DNA of 64,000 nt from positions 14,718,722-14,782,721 of the forward strand of contig CM055108.1 of assembly GCA_029204225.1 (NCBI GenBank), written 5' to 3'. Shown here piece after piece: positions 21,690 through 34,100 of this stretch. Origin of the DNA: Diphasiastrum complanatum. Taxonomy: Eukaryota; Streptophyta; Lycopodiopsida; Lycopodiales; Lycopodiaceae. A program made the translations under genes and the position numbers. Below the pieces are notes generated by a model. The model was not told where the DNA came from. It saw nothing but the letters and a program-made list of their open reading frames with translations, and did not search any database. Numbering within the stretch: position 1 is the first letter of the stretch; each line of letters begins with the position of its first letter.

Positions 21690-22435
21690 CTATCCAAGAA
21701 GTGGTGTCCTCAATTAACAAAGGAGAAGACACAAATGAGAGATTATCCATACCATTCCATTATCAGATATCTCATGTATGTGATGGTTTGCACCAGATTA
21801 GACATTGTGTTTGGTTTTACCTCATTAAGCCAGGTCATGGCGAATCTTGATATGATTTATTGGAAGGCTCTTATTAAATTCATTAGGTATGTACGAGCAA
21901 CCATGAACTTGTGCATATGTTATGGAGGAGTGAATGCAAATCAACTTCGACAAGCAGATACACAAATGCAAGCTAGGCACAGATATTGACACTTGTAAAT
22001 CCACATCTAGATTTACCTTCTTGCTCAACAAAGGTCCAATTTATTGGAATGATCATAAGAAAACTTCCATTTCTCTTGATGTTCTATAAATGAAAGTATA
22101 TTGCTGCTTCATAGGCTACCAAAGAAGCAATATGGTTGAGAAATCCGTTATCATATATTAGTCTAAAACAATATGCTCCCACATTTATTTTCTATGGTAG
22201 TTAGAATGTAATTGTCTTATCCAGTAATCCTAGATTTCATTCTAGGAGTAAGGACATAGAAATAAAGTATGCCAAAAGTAGAGTTCTCAATAAAAATGTA
22301 AGCTTTGAATGTTGTTGTACACAATATATGGTAGTAGATATATTTACTAAGGCATTAAATGTAGATGCAAACAAAAGATTCTGTGCAATGCTAAATTTAA
22401 TGGTCAAGGCTTTCATGGATCTAGATTAAGTGGGG
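21690..22435 (+). pseudogene. Copia RT/RNase H C-terminal fragment with polypurine tract
   Basis: Across several frames it reads IPFHYQ, IRYLMYVMVCTRLDIVFGF, ALIKFIRYVRATMNLCICYG and, near the end, VDIFTKALNVDANKRFCAML, the typical copia RNase H end. AGTGGGGGTGATGG at about 22429 is the likely polypurine tract and LTR start. Confidence 0.8.
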
Positions 22436-23063
22436 GTGATGGATTTATTTACATTTTTTATCCAATCTTTAATCTAGATCCATTTATTCATTCATTAGGA
22501 TGCAGTCTTGTACATAAAATTGAATTTTAGATGAAGGAAAATCCTTTGGATGCATCGATCAACATTCATCTAGCATAGATATAAAGGTTATGGCACCGAT
22601 TGTCATTCCCTATGCATGTTTACTTGTGATTTTCTGCAAGTCAAAAATGTCAATTGACATTTTTAAGAAGTTGAAAACAAAGGTGCATGTCGAAGTAAAA
22701 TGCCAATCGACATTTACTTCAACATAGAAATGTTGAAAGACATTTGACATGTCAATCAAAATCCCTCTTATATTGAGTCTTGTGAATGCCTTCTATGTTT
22801 GCCTTATGCTTGAATGTTTCGCTTTTCTATTGCACATGCATGATGCCTAGATCTCTAGTCTCGTGTAGTATCTATCCTTGCTAGTTAGATTTGTTGCAAA
22901 GTGTTATTTAGGTCAAAACAAGCCAAGCTATGGATCTGTGCATAGGAAGAACTGCTTCCATGTTGTTTCATAGCTCGTCTCACCTCCCTTCCTTTGCTGA
23001 ATGCTGCAATATACACTATAGGTGTTAGATCCGAACCAAGGGATTTATGCCAATGTAGATAGA
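22436..23063 (+). mobile_element. Probable 3' LTR remnant of a decayed copia, with palindromes
   Basis: It follows the polypurine tract. It contains a perfect 22-bp palindrome at 22643-22664 (arms AAAAATGTCAA and TTGACATTTTT) and weaker copies of the same word (GCCAATCGACATT, GACATTTGACATGTCAA) within 120 nt. The right limit is not clear; the young copia element is inserted at 23064. Confidence 0.5.
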
Positions 23064-23068
23064 TTTTT
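23064..23068. repeat. Left target-site duplication TTTTT
   Basis: Five T residues directly before the LTR, matched by five T residues at 29384-29388 directly after the right LTR. Because the LTR itself starts with T, the exact register could shift by one base. Confidence 0.8.
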
Positions 23069-23930
23069 TGTTGAAAATTGTCACTTCTCACTTGACATTG
23101 GTTCATGTAAATATTGATCAAACATTAGAATATGTTGATGATATGATTTCACACGTGTGGAGCATGTTCCCATGTGTGAAAGGATGTACTTTTCATGTTT
23201 GTATATATCCAAATTGATTTTGTATCATTCTAGTTAGTGTGAACATGAAATGACTAGTTTTTAGTCAAGTTGACTAGTCACCTACAAATTAGCTTTTCCT
23301 TGCATGTGCATGAGTAAATGCTCCCACATGGCAAGTGGATGTTCACATGTGTGTATAGAGTACTAGAAGATAAGAGTTGACCATTTTCCTTAGATCCTAT
23401 TTTGTAGGGAATATTCCTATATTCTAGGAGACTAGCTTTTTGGATTTTAGTCATATTCTAGAAGGTCAACTATTGGATAAGGATCAAGGATGGATCAAAT
23501 GGATAGATATGAGTGATGTGGCACTCTTCACACGTGTGAAGGCCTGCTGGACTGTACCAGACTCATGGATGTACTTGATCCATAAAAGGATCATCATTTT
23601 GCTAAGAAAATTGATGAGACTTTTGCACTCTACACTTTTGTGAGATTTCTAGTCATTTGTCTTGTGATTTTTATGCATGATTGCTATCTAGTATCATTGT
23701 ACTTGTTGTTTCAGGTGCAGGCCGTACAGTGGACAGTACTCCACACGTGTGAAGCCGCTCTCACTAAAAAATGATGTGTTGATCCATTGCTCTTGCTTAA
23801 ATCCAAGTGTAGTGAATCTAGATCAAGATCTAATGTGTAGAACTTGATAGATTCATTGATTAAGCAACCAATAACTCTCTATGATTGTAAAGTACAATCA
23901 TTATTGTCCTAAAAACTGTAAAATTTATCA
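23069..23930 (+). mobile_element. 5' LTR of the young copia element
   Basis: 862 bp, from TGTTGAAAATTG to AAATTTATCA. A TATA-like TATATAT lies at 23202-23208. It carries three CACACGTGTG palindromes (see separate entry). Confidence 0.95.
23150..23751. promoter_or_regulatory. Repeated CACACGTGTG (G-box core) palindromes in the copia LTR
   Basis: Perfect copies lie at 23150-23159, 23529-23538 and 23742-23751, with a fourth in the leader at 24094-24103. Two copies are embedded in a 14-bp palindrome, TTCACACGTGTGAA (23527-23540 and 24092-24105). The same three LTR copies recur in the 3' LTR. CACGTG is the G-box bound by plant bZIP and bHLH factors. A role in transcription of the element is inferred, not shown. 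Confidence 0.7.
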
Positions 23931-23942
23931 TGGTATCAGAGC
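23931..23942 (+). other. Copia primer binding site (initiator tRNA-Met type)
   Basis: TGGTATCAGAGC follows the LTR end TTATCA directly. This is the standard plant copia primer site. Confidence 0.95.
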
Positions 23943-24526
23943 TAAGTAAGAGAGTGATCATTGAATCATAAATCTTGTAAAGATCATTGGCAAAATTTGT
24001 TTTTTGGCCAATACTAGTGAGGGCGAGTTCTTCTAGAGTGATAGCTTGTAATCATTTGGATCAAAACGACTTGGAGGCTGTGTATGTACTTTTCACACGT
24101 GTGAAACCGTACAGCAACTTTCAATTCAAGTTACTTTGTGTTTTTTTTGGTCCCAAAATCACAATACTAGTTCATTTTTGGTGCTTTTTGAAGCATAGTA
24201 TTGATCTAGATTCATTCTAACTAATGCCTATGACCAAATAGTGTTTTGGATCATTGAAGCATTTCTTTTTAGAGTCTAAGATCAGATCTAAGAGGCTGAT
24301 TTGTTCAGATCCTTAGTTGAAGTGAAATCTCTAAGAAAAGTGTAAAGCAATTTTTTTGTGAGAGTGAAAGCTAGAAATTTTTGGTAAGATCTTTGAGTAT
24401 CATTCAAGCTTGTGTGTTAGTTTGATAGAGACAAGCCTATAGGCATTCTAGTAAGCTTTAGGCCACTTCATAGATCTTTTAAAATTCAAAAATCTTTGTG
24501 ATTTTTAAAAGAGCATTCATTCTAAA

Positions 24527-27500
24527 ATGTCATCCATGGGTGGATATTTGATGGAACCAAGTGAGAGACTCACTTCCACAAATTATTCCATTTGGAAAGT
24601 GAGAATGGAATCACTCCTAGTGATCCATGATCTATATGACATAGTTCAAGGAGTAGAGGAAGAGCCTCAAACTCCCCAAGAACAAGCCAAATACAAGAAG
24701 AGAGCAAGATTAGCTCTACATTGCATAAAGTTAAATGTATGCAAAATGACCTCTTGAAAGAGGTGTCTTCTTGTACCTCATCCAAAGAGGCTTGGGATTC
24801 ATTAAAGAGCATTTATGAATCCAACAATACTTCAAGAATCCTCATGCTAAGAAATCAAGTTTTCCAAAGCATGAAAGGAAGTGGAGAGAGTGGACAAGAG
24901 TATGTTCTTAGGATCAAATCTCTTAACAAGGAGTTAAGTGCAATAGGAGAGAAGATCCAAGATCAAGAACTAGTACAAATCATTTTGAACGGTCTAAGTG
25001 ATGAGTTTACCAACTTAGTCCAATCATTTGCCATTCAAGACTCTCTTCCATCCATTGAAAAGTTGCACAATGTTCTTGTGGCCGAGGAGAGTAGGCTTCT
25101 ACACCTCAAGACAAGAATGGATAGCATGTCACTTAATGGAGGAGAGGAGAAAGCTAACTTTACATCTAAAGGCAAGAAAAAGCAAAATCCATTCAAGAAA
25201 AATCAAGGCAAGGAGGCCGAGATGAAGAATGGAGGATCTACCTCCAAAGGCAAAGTGAAGAACAAGGCAAAACTAAAGTGTTTCTTTTGTGGAAAGAAAG
25301 GACACTTTGCCTCAGAATGCTACTTGAAGAAGAATCAACAAGCCAAAGGAGATCAAGGGAACATTGCTCAAGAGGAAGAATATGAGGATGGATTCAACAC
25401 ATCCTTAATGGTTGCATCTACACCAACTTCAAGTCAAGACACATGGTGGATAGATAGTGGGGCTAGTTCTCACATGTCCTTTAACAAGCATTATTTTTCT
25501 ACTCTTCTATCTTGTAATGACTCTAAGAAGTCAATATACACTGCTAGTGATCAAGCATGCAAGATAGATGGCATAGGATCTATACCTCTTTGTTTAGGCA
25601 CATCTAAAAGGATAGATCTAGATAATGTTTTGTATGTTCCTACCATTTCAAGAAACTTGCTTAGTGTAGGACAATTAATGGACAATGGACTAGATGTACA
25701 TTTCAAGAATGGAGTTTGTTCCATCTTGAAAAATGATAAGTGCATAGCTAGTGGCATTAAGCAAGGTAGACTTTTCAAGTTGGATGCTAATGTTGCAAGT
25801 GAAAGTGTGAACCTGGCTAGGGAGGAGCTAACTCAAGTGGAGCTTTGGCATAAGAGATTAGGCCATCCTAATCTTCAATCTATGGAGTCAATGGCAAGCA
25901 AGGAACTAGCTCTCGGCCTACCAAGAGCTTTCAAGAAGTGTGGAAAAATGTGTGAGGCATGTGGCCTTGCAAAGTCACACAAATCTTCTTACAAGAAATC
26001 TTCATCAAGATCTCTCTCTCCCTTGGATCTCATACATTCTGATGTACATAGTTTTTCACATGCAAGTAATGGAGGTGCCTTGATGTATGTAACTTTTATA
26101 GATGATTGTACTAGATTCACATGGATTGAGTTACTATCAAAGAAAAATCTTGTTTATGAAGCTTTCATTAAGTTCAAGTCTCTAGTAGAGAAACAACTTA
26201 GTACTTCTATCAAAGCACTAAGATGTGATAATGGAGGAGAGTACACCTCCAATAAAATGAAAGACTTTTGTGAGATCAATGGTATTAAGTTACAATACAC
26301 TTGTTCCTACACCCCTCAACAAAATGGGGTGGCCGAGAGGAAAAATAGGAGTCTATGTGAGTGTGCAAAGTCCTTGAGGCTTGATGCATCACTTCCCATC
26401 TCATTTTGGGGAGAAGCCATAACATGTGCTAATTATTTGTGTAATAGACTTCCTAGTAGTGCTATAGATGGGATCTCACCTTATCAAGCCTTGTTTGATA
26501 AGAAACCCAATGTAAAATATTTTAAGATCTTTGGATGTACTTGTTATGTACACATTCCTTTGGAGACTAGAAGGAAAGAAGATGCTACCTCCTTCAAAGG
26601 AATCTTTGTTGGCTATGGAGAAAATAGCAAGGGATATAGGATATATGATCCTACATCCAAGAAAGTAAAGGTAAGCAAGGATGTACTTTTTGATGAGTCA
26701 CAATTTGCTAAGAGCTTGTCAAATGGATCTAACCCATTGTGCATTGAAGATCTTGACAAATCCGAGGAGGATCTTGACAAACCCGAGGAGGATCATGACA
26801 AACCCGAGGATGGAGATTTGGATCCAAGTCAAAAGGGGCCAAGAAGATCATCAAGGAGCAAGGCCGAGCCCTCAAGGCTTACCTATGTGGACAAGGGAAA
26901 GCAAAAGGAAGGCTCTACATCTTCTACCTCTTACTCTTTTTTAGCTACATTGATTGAAGAACCATCATCTTTTGAAGAAGCATGTAAATCTAAAGTTTGG
27001 AGAGATGCAATGCAAGTAGAGTATGATGCATTAGAAGAAAATCATACTTGGAATCTTGTAAATCTTCCAAGAGGAAAGAAATCACTTGCATGTAAGTGGA
27101 TTTATAGAATTAAGTACAATCAAGATGGATCTATTAGTAAATACAAAGCTAGGCTTGTTGCTAAGGGATTTCTTCAAATAAAAGGATTGGATTATGAAGA
27201 AACATTTGCACCTGTAGCTAAGCTTGTAACTATTAGATTAATCATTTGCATTGCTACTTTGTTCAAATGGGATCTCTACCAAATGGATGTGACAAATGCC
27301 TTCTTGAATGGCTTCTTAGAAGAGGAAATCTACATGATGCAACCCGAGGGCTTCATCAAGATTGGTGAGGAGCAAAAGGTGTGCTACTTAAGGAAGAGCC
27401 TATATGGCTTGAAGCAAGCACCTAGAGCTTGGTACTCTAGGTTGCATGATTTTCTCTATTCCCTTGGCTTTGTACTAAGTGCTTATGAACCTTCTTTATA

Positions 27501-28509
27501 TTTCAAATGTAATGAAGGAAAGATCATCATTTTGGTTCTTTATGTTGATGACATCATTATGACAGGAAATGATGATGATGGCATAGGCAAAGTAAAAGTT
27601 GACTTATCTAGTGAGTTCAAGATGGTAGATCTAGGCTTCCTAAAGTTTATACTTGGGATAGAAGTGTCTAGAAGTAGCAATTGTACTTTCATAAGTCAAT
27701 CTAAGTATGCTACTTCCATTCTTGAAAGATTTGGTATGAAAGATTGTAAGGGGATTGACACCCCTATGGAGCATGTTGTGAAAGCAACTAATGAAGGTGA
27801 TGAAGCATCCTTTGAGGACATCACTCTCTTTAGGAAGCTTATAGGCTCTCTAATCTATTTAACCATCACTAGACCTGACTTAAGTTTTTGTGTAAGCAAG
27901 TTGAGTCAAAGTATGCAAGCTCCTTTAATTCATCATTGGAAAAGTGCCAAGAGAGTACTTAGATATGTTTCTAGTACTAGATTTTTTGGTATACTTTATG
28001 AAGGATCTAACTTGCACTTGAGAGCCTACTCGGATTCAGATTTTGCAGGTGACAAGATGGATAGGAAGTCCATTAGTGCATTTGCAACATTTCTTTGTGG
28101 AGGAGTGATATCTTGGCTTTCCAAAAAGCAAGATACAATCTCACTATCTTCTTGTGAAGCCGAGTACAAGGCATTGACTTCAACAACCAGAGAGCTCTTA
28201 TGGCTAAGAAGACTCTTGATGGAACTACATGTGCTAGAGGCCGAGGAGATCCCTTACATATTTTGTGACAATCAAGCTTCTCAACAAATTGCTTCAAATC
28301 CTATCTTCCATGCTAGAACAAAGCATATTGAGATAGCTCACCACTTTGTGAGGGAGAAGGTACAATCCAAGGAAGTGCAACTACATCATGTACCATCATC
28401 CGAATGCATAGCTGATATCTTAACCAAACCATTGTCCAAAGATCCATTTTTTAAGTTAAGATATGCTCTTGGAATTGTAGATAGATGTACACTAGATTTG
28501 CCAAGTTAG
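24527..28509 (+). pseudogene. Copia gag-pol polyprotein with one gag frameshift
   Basis: Translation should begin at 24527 (MSSMGGYLMEPSERLTSTNY, gag). One single-base shift near 24740-24760 separates this from the main frame, which runs to 28509 (1262 codons from 24721). In that frame: gag UBN2 region; zinc knuckle CFFCGKKGHFASEC at residue 187; protease IDSGASSHM with Asp 245; GAG-pre-integrase HKRLGHPN and CEACGLAKSH; integrase Asp 441, Asp 503 (RCDNGGEY) and Glu 539 (GVAERKNR); reverse transcriptase with DVTNAFLNG and YVDD at 941-944; RNase H with YSDSDFAGD, ending ADILTKPL. All catalytic residues seen are intact, so only the shift prevents one continuous polyprotein. It could also be a sequencing error in a short A run. 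Confidence 0.95.
26749..26811 (+). repeat. Three 21-bp tandem repeats in the copia integrase-RT linker
   Basis: Three copies of a 21-bp unit encode DLDKSEE, DLDKPEE and DHDKPED. The frame is kept, so the linker expanded without breaking the polyprotein. Confidence 0.95.
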
Positions 28510-28522
28510 AAGTGAGGAGGAG
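28508..28522 (+). other. Copia polypurine tract
   Basis: AGAAGTGAGGAGGAG ends directly at the 3' LTR start and overlaps the pol stop codon. It is the primer for plus-strand synthesis. Confidence 0.85.
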
Positions 28523-29383
28523 TGTTGAAAATTGTCACTTCTCACTTGACATTGGTTCATGTAAATATTGATCAAACATTAGAATATGTTGATGATATGA
28601 TTTCACACGTGTGGAGCATGTTCCCATGTGTGAAAGGATGTACTTTTCATGTTTGTATATATCCAAATTGATTTTGTATCATTCTAGTTAGTGTGAACAT
28701 GAAATGACTAGTTTTTAGTCAAGTTGACTAGTCACCTACAAATTAGCTTTTCCTTGCATGTGCATGAGTAAATGCTCCCACATGGCAAGTGGATGTTCAC
28801 ATGTGTGTATAGAGTACTAGAAGATAAGAGTTGACCATTTTCCTTAGATCCTATTTTGTAGGGAATATTCCTATATTCTAGGAGACTAGCTTTTTGGATT
28901 TTAGTCATATTCTAGAAGGTCAACTATTGGATAAGGATCAAGGATGGATCAAATGGATAGATATGAGTGATGTGGCACTCTTCACACGTGTGAAGGCCTG
29001 CTGGACTGTACCAGACTCGAGATGTACTTGATCCATAAAAGGATCATCATTTTGCTAAGAAAATTGATGAGACTTTTGCACTCTACACTTTTGTGAGATT
29101 TCTAGTCATTTGTCTTGTGATTTTTATGCATGATTGCTATCTAGTATCATTGTACTTGTTGTTTCAGGTGCAGGCCGTACAGTGGACAGTACTCCACACG
29201 TGTGAAGCCGCTCTCACTAAAAAATGATGTGTTGATCCATTGCTCTTGCTTAAATCCAAGTGTAGTGAATCTAGATCAAGATCTAATGTGTAGAACTTGA
29301 TAGATTCATTGATTAAGCAACCAATAACTCTCTATGATTGTAAAGTACAATCATTATTGTCCTAAAAACTGTAAAATTTATCA
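28523..29383 (+). mobile_element. 3' LTR of the young copia element
   Basis: 861 bp, identical to the 5' LTR by eye except for one small difference near 29018. It is followed by TTTTT, the right target duplication (29384-29388). Confidence 0.95.
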
Positions 29384-29388
29384 TTTTT

Positions 29389-30229
29389 GTTATGTTAAAC
29401 CTTGGAATGCAAGAGAAGTCAAGAGCTATAAAGGGTATGGTGACCACAAACAACCAAGAAGTAGGAGTAGATTTTGATTATTATCCTTCCCATGCATTTT
29501 CTAGGATTTATGATAGTTTTAATCCTCCGATCGAACATAGCTTAGGCTTTAAAAGAGGCAGCCAGTGACAACCGTTGCTTCTCCTATTGAAGAGACTAGT
29601 TTTCAGCCTTTACATCACCCTCTTCCTCATTGGATCGATTCTTGACCTCCATATACTACAATGTATTGAAATTTCAATTTTACATAACCCCATTCGATCC
29701 AGTTGCCTTTGTATACATTACTATCTATTCCTTTCAGGTATCCATGACAAAGTTCCAAACTTGGTTATTTCCTCGGGAACCTGCTGCAAATAAAAAACCT
29801 GCAAATACACACAAGTTCGAGATAGATTCATGACACTACACAAAGTCAAGCAAATAGGTCCAAGGAATGCCAATGAGTCACCTCTCACGAGAGTTAGAAT
29901 TTGCATTCGATAGCCTACAATCCTTTGATAGTTGACAATCCCTCGACTCAACAATCCTTCTCTTAATGTGATTGGCTTTGTGATCTACACCTCTTAGTTG
30001 ATTGGGCCAAATTTGACATTGAGATGTGGATTTGGTTGCATATTAGCAAAATGCCAATCCTCATATTTTGTGACACATGTCACCATCTTGCTAGAACTTG
30101 ACTTGAAGGCCTCTTAGCTTTTAAATAACAACATGAAAATATGTACAAGGTGGGTGTGGACATAAATCCAACCCCATGATGACATCTAGCGAAAAGAATA
30201 ACTAGTCTAATTTTACCAACTTTCACAAT
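29389..30229. other. No gene seen
   Basis: Flanking sequence of the young copia insertion. No domain or repeat is recognised. Short open frames on both strands have no coding character. Confidence 0.5.
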
Positions 30230-31150
30230 TGTCTCCTCCTTAAAATAGAACTAGTTATGCAACATTTTGCAAAATACATTTGCTAACAACTTTCAAGGTT
30301 GATCTTGCATTTTAAACTCTTTTCCTAGAGCTAGTTTTTTCTCATCAAAGAGTTGGACATTATTTCCACAAAAAAATAATGTCATCTACATAAAGTACAA
30401 GGATGATAATATTTACATCTACAAATTTGAAGTACAAAGATGGATCATATCACTAAGAGTGAATCCTAGCGAGAGATGGAAAGTGTTGAGTTGAAAATAC
30501 TATGACCTTGGAGCTTGCTTGAGACCATACAAGCTCTTGAAAAGCAAACAAACATTTTCCTCTTGACCTTGCATAATGAATCCCTCGGGTTGGTACATGC
30601 ATATCTCCTCCTCAAGATAGCCATTGAGAAAAGCATTAGTCACATCCATTTGATACATGAACCAATTGAAATGAGTTGACAAAGCCACCAAATTTTAATG
30701 GTAACCATTTTTGCCACGAGAGCAAAAGTAAGTCTCTTCATAGACTAGACCTTTCACTTGAGCATACCCCTTTTCACAAAGTCTAGGTTTATACTTCTTA
30801 ATGGAACGATCTTGATTATACTTCTAAACACCCATTTGCAATCAATTACCTTTTTATTAGGTGGAAGATCAACCAATTCCCAAGTATTATTTGCAATCAA
30901 AGCATCAAACTCCAGACACATTGCCTCATGCCAAACCTTTGATTATACTGCATCTTTCACACATGAAGGCTCATCAAAAGAGATGAAAAGAGCATGAGAA
31001 ATGTTACCCATCTCGGCTTGCTTTCCCTTATAAAGATATATGAGCCTAAGTGGCTCAGCCCTCTCCCTTGAAGATCTTCTAGGAGTCTTGGATTGAGAGA
31101 TCTCCTCCTCAAGCCTCGACCCCTCTACATTAAAAAATAAAAACAAAAAA
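30230..31150 (-). pseudogene. Copia RT fragment, RNase H deleted
   Basis: The minus strand reads PRRSSRERAEPLRL and SFDEPSCVKDAV (linker and RT start), then at 30500-30691 FNWFMYQMDVTNAFLNGYLE, EEICMYQPEGF and SLYGLKQAPRS, and near 30390 ILVLYVDDIIFL. Soon after YVDD the reading reaches LALGKEFKM and a purine run AAGGAGGAGAC (about 30235), which resembles a polypurine tract followed by an LTR start. RNase H is therefore missing. The sequence resembles the young element's RT but is clearly an older relative. Confidence 0.8.
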
Positions 31151-34100
31151 ACCATAAAGAAATACCCCCAATATATCAAATAACCAAAAACCATCAAAGA
31201 GAGATTCTTGATAGATTATATCCTATCAGTCCCTTACATATTGATTTTAACTTTATTTCGAGACTCACTTCTAGGTTATATACTCCATTCAATGTGTTGC
31301 AAATGTTGTTAGTTCGATGAGTCTAAACAAGTGTGATTTTCCTATTAGACTAACATACTCTAGTTAATCTGAACTATTTATTGATCTAGAGCAAGTATAA
31401 TTATTTCTTGACTTGCCTAGTTTATTTTCTCTCTCTAAAACTTGAATTGAGACTCGGTTGTATGACTTCACATCCCACTCACTGAGATATTTTTATGTAT
31501 CAAGACCCAGTGTTTTTGATAAATTTAAAATTCTTGTGCCATGTCATCATTGTACCACCACCTAAGACTGATCTAAATTCAACTACCATTACTGATATGT
31601 CATCACCCAAATTTGATTAAAAGCATAATTGTTTGATTAGAATTCCATCTTGAATTATGAAAATGGGAGTTTTGTGAACTTACAAATCCACATCATCATC
31701 TTCATCTTTACCCAAGTCAATTATCATGTCATCAGTTGAGATCCATTAAAGATTTGATCGATCATCATCATCCATATGTGTTGAATGTGATCTAGCTATA
31801 TAAACTCACATGCAACAATCATCTTGAGACTCTTTTCACTTTTTTAAGATGTATTTTATGCAATAACATCTTTGAGAGAACCTCCTTGTTTTATTGCATG
31901 AGTAAATTCCAATTTTCCAAGTTTTTTTTAGAGAGGAAAGGAATGGATGTTCTTGGCATTAGAAATAAAGCCTTCTTTGGAACTTTTACAACCTTGGTCA
32001 TGTTGTCTAGGATATCTCCATATTACCATAAGTATCTAGTTTGGAGATAAAACCAACTTCTATTTTATATTTTATATTTTATATTTTATACTTTCTTTTG
32101 TTGTTTTCACAATGCTATGAAAGTGTGTTTGAATTTTGATGTCAATCGAATCTCAGTTGTCAAATTTTGCACTAGCTTGATCTTAGTCCACATTTTCTTT
32201 ACTAAGTTTGACACAATCTGTCTATGCTAACATGGAAAGGCTATACATAGTAGATCCATGAAGGTTTATGTCAGTTCGCGAACCAATAGAATGTAGCTTC
32301 ATATCAATGAGAATAGCCCCATGCAGTAATGAGTCTATTCCAATAAGATATTTTTAGAAGAACTAGGGCACTTCATAAACATTGTGAAATTTCAATTTTT
32401 TGGCCTCTCTAAAAGGAATGATTATTGGTAGTTTTTTCTTTTGGGTGAGGACATTTTCAAGCCCAAAAGATCAACACTTTGAAAGATAAGCTCTTTAACA
32501 AAATGTGTTGCAAGATTATAGTTCTTTTGTATTTATATTTTATTGATAATTTTTCAGCTGATAAGTAAAACACTTTTCGATGCAAACATCTAGATAATTA
32601 GTAAATAATGTCACCTTGAAATGGTTTTTGAACCAAAGACATTTGCAATATTGATAGTTTTTTTTGTATCATTTCACTAGTTATCCAATGATATTACCAT
32701 GTTAACTAGATAATATATAAAAAGCAAGTTATGTTACAGTCTTTGTGTTGACATGTGAGCATGGTACTTTTCATATGGCCAAGGTCTCCAATTCAAATCC
32801 AAAGTTAAAGAAATAAAACTGAAGTTCATGCATAAAGCCTAGACACTTTTAAGAGCTTTTTCTTTTTTACTCTTAGAAGCTTCAATGTTAACGCCTAAAC
32901 CCAAAGTAAGAGTTTAAAACTCTATTAAATATAAAACTTTGACACTACAAGGGCCTTTTTTTTTGTCTTTTAAGTTAAAATACAGAGTTTTTAATTTCAA
33001 ATTTTAGGCTTAACTTTAAATTTAAACGTATACCTTCAAGTTTTAGGTATTAGGTGAAATCTACATGAGCGTGTGCCCCCATTGTGAGGGCAAGATCTTA
33101 AGAACAAGGGATTGAATGCCCATTAGAGTCCCCTCCCATAGGACTTTATTGAGCATAAACACCATGGTGATTCTTTTTAACTATTAAAAAGCAAAAGTGA
33201 TGCCCTTGGAGTACACTATAAAGCCCACAAGCTTTAGCTCATAATGTCCCTTTACACTAAAAAATCCATGGGCTTTATGGCAATAGTGATCTAAAAAGAA
33301 AAAATTCTATCATTTAATGCCCTATAAATGAACTATTAAAAATTAATATAGGGTTTAAATGATAGGTAAAATTCCCAGAAATGTGCCTTACAAGGTGTGA
33401 GGAGGGCAAGGGCATGAAGGCCCCTTTGAAGCTCTCTCCCAAGATGAGAAACCTTACTAAATGTAAACACCACCAAGATGTTTTATTTTCATACCTGGAG
33501 AAACAAAGTTTATTGCATTGGACTACACTCAAAAGGGATTTCTAGTCTAATTCATCATCTTTAGGCATGACTTTTAAAAGCTTGAGCTCTTAGTTTAGAG
33601 TTGTTAATTTTGAACTCGAACCGCAACCTCAACTAGAAGCGTAATGTCTAGGTATCTACACTTTCACCTTGTTGTTATGAATCTCCACACATTGATGTGA
33701 CCACTTTAAAAATCCACTAAAACATATTATAATCTTTTGTGTAGTGTTTGTCACTCACCTTTCACTAGAAAAAGATCCAAGTACAAAAGAGCATAAGCTG
33801 TCTAATAAAACTTGAGATTCATTTATAGTGTTTGAATAAAGAAGACATGTAATTGTTTCAAAGTATTATAGTCTTAGACTCAATGTAAGTGCAATTTATA
33901 ATATAGTCCAAATGACCTTTAAGTAGCTGTATTTTGCAAGTTGACTAAGAAAGATTTTTGAGAAATGCTTGCCAAAAAAACACACCCCAAAGTGAAATTG
34001 GGAGATGATTTTTATCAATGAATATAACTTCATTATACCTCCTATGTCTTCAATGTTGGAGTTTGACAATATGTTGAACTCAATCTCTAATGTGGTTTTG

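Larger units (their letters stand above)
23069..29383 (+). mobile_element. Young, nearly complete Ty1/copia retrotransposon
   Basis: The 6.3-kb element has LTRs at 23069-23930 and 28523-29383, a Met-type primer site at 23931, gag-pol at 24527-28509, a polypurine tract at 28508-28522 and 5-bp target duplications. By eye the LTRs differ at only one place (GACTCATGGATG against GACTCGAGATG), so it inserted recently. It sits inside older copia-derived sequence. Confidence 0.97.

Noticed and set aside
23150-24105. Spaced CACACGTGTG copies considered as a CRISPR-like array
   Set aside because: Repeats are 10-14 bp, the intervals of 200-380 bp are unequal, and they recur in both LTRs of a eukaryotic retrotransposon.
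32061-32090. (TATTTTA)4 array
   Set aside because: A short AT-rich microsatellite with no link to any feature; not worth a separate claim.
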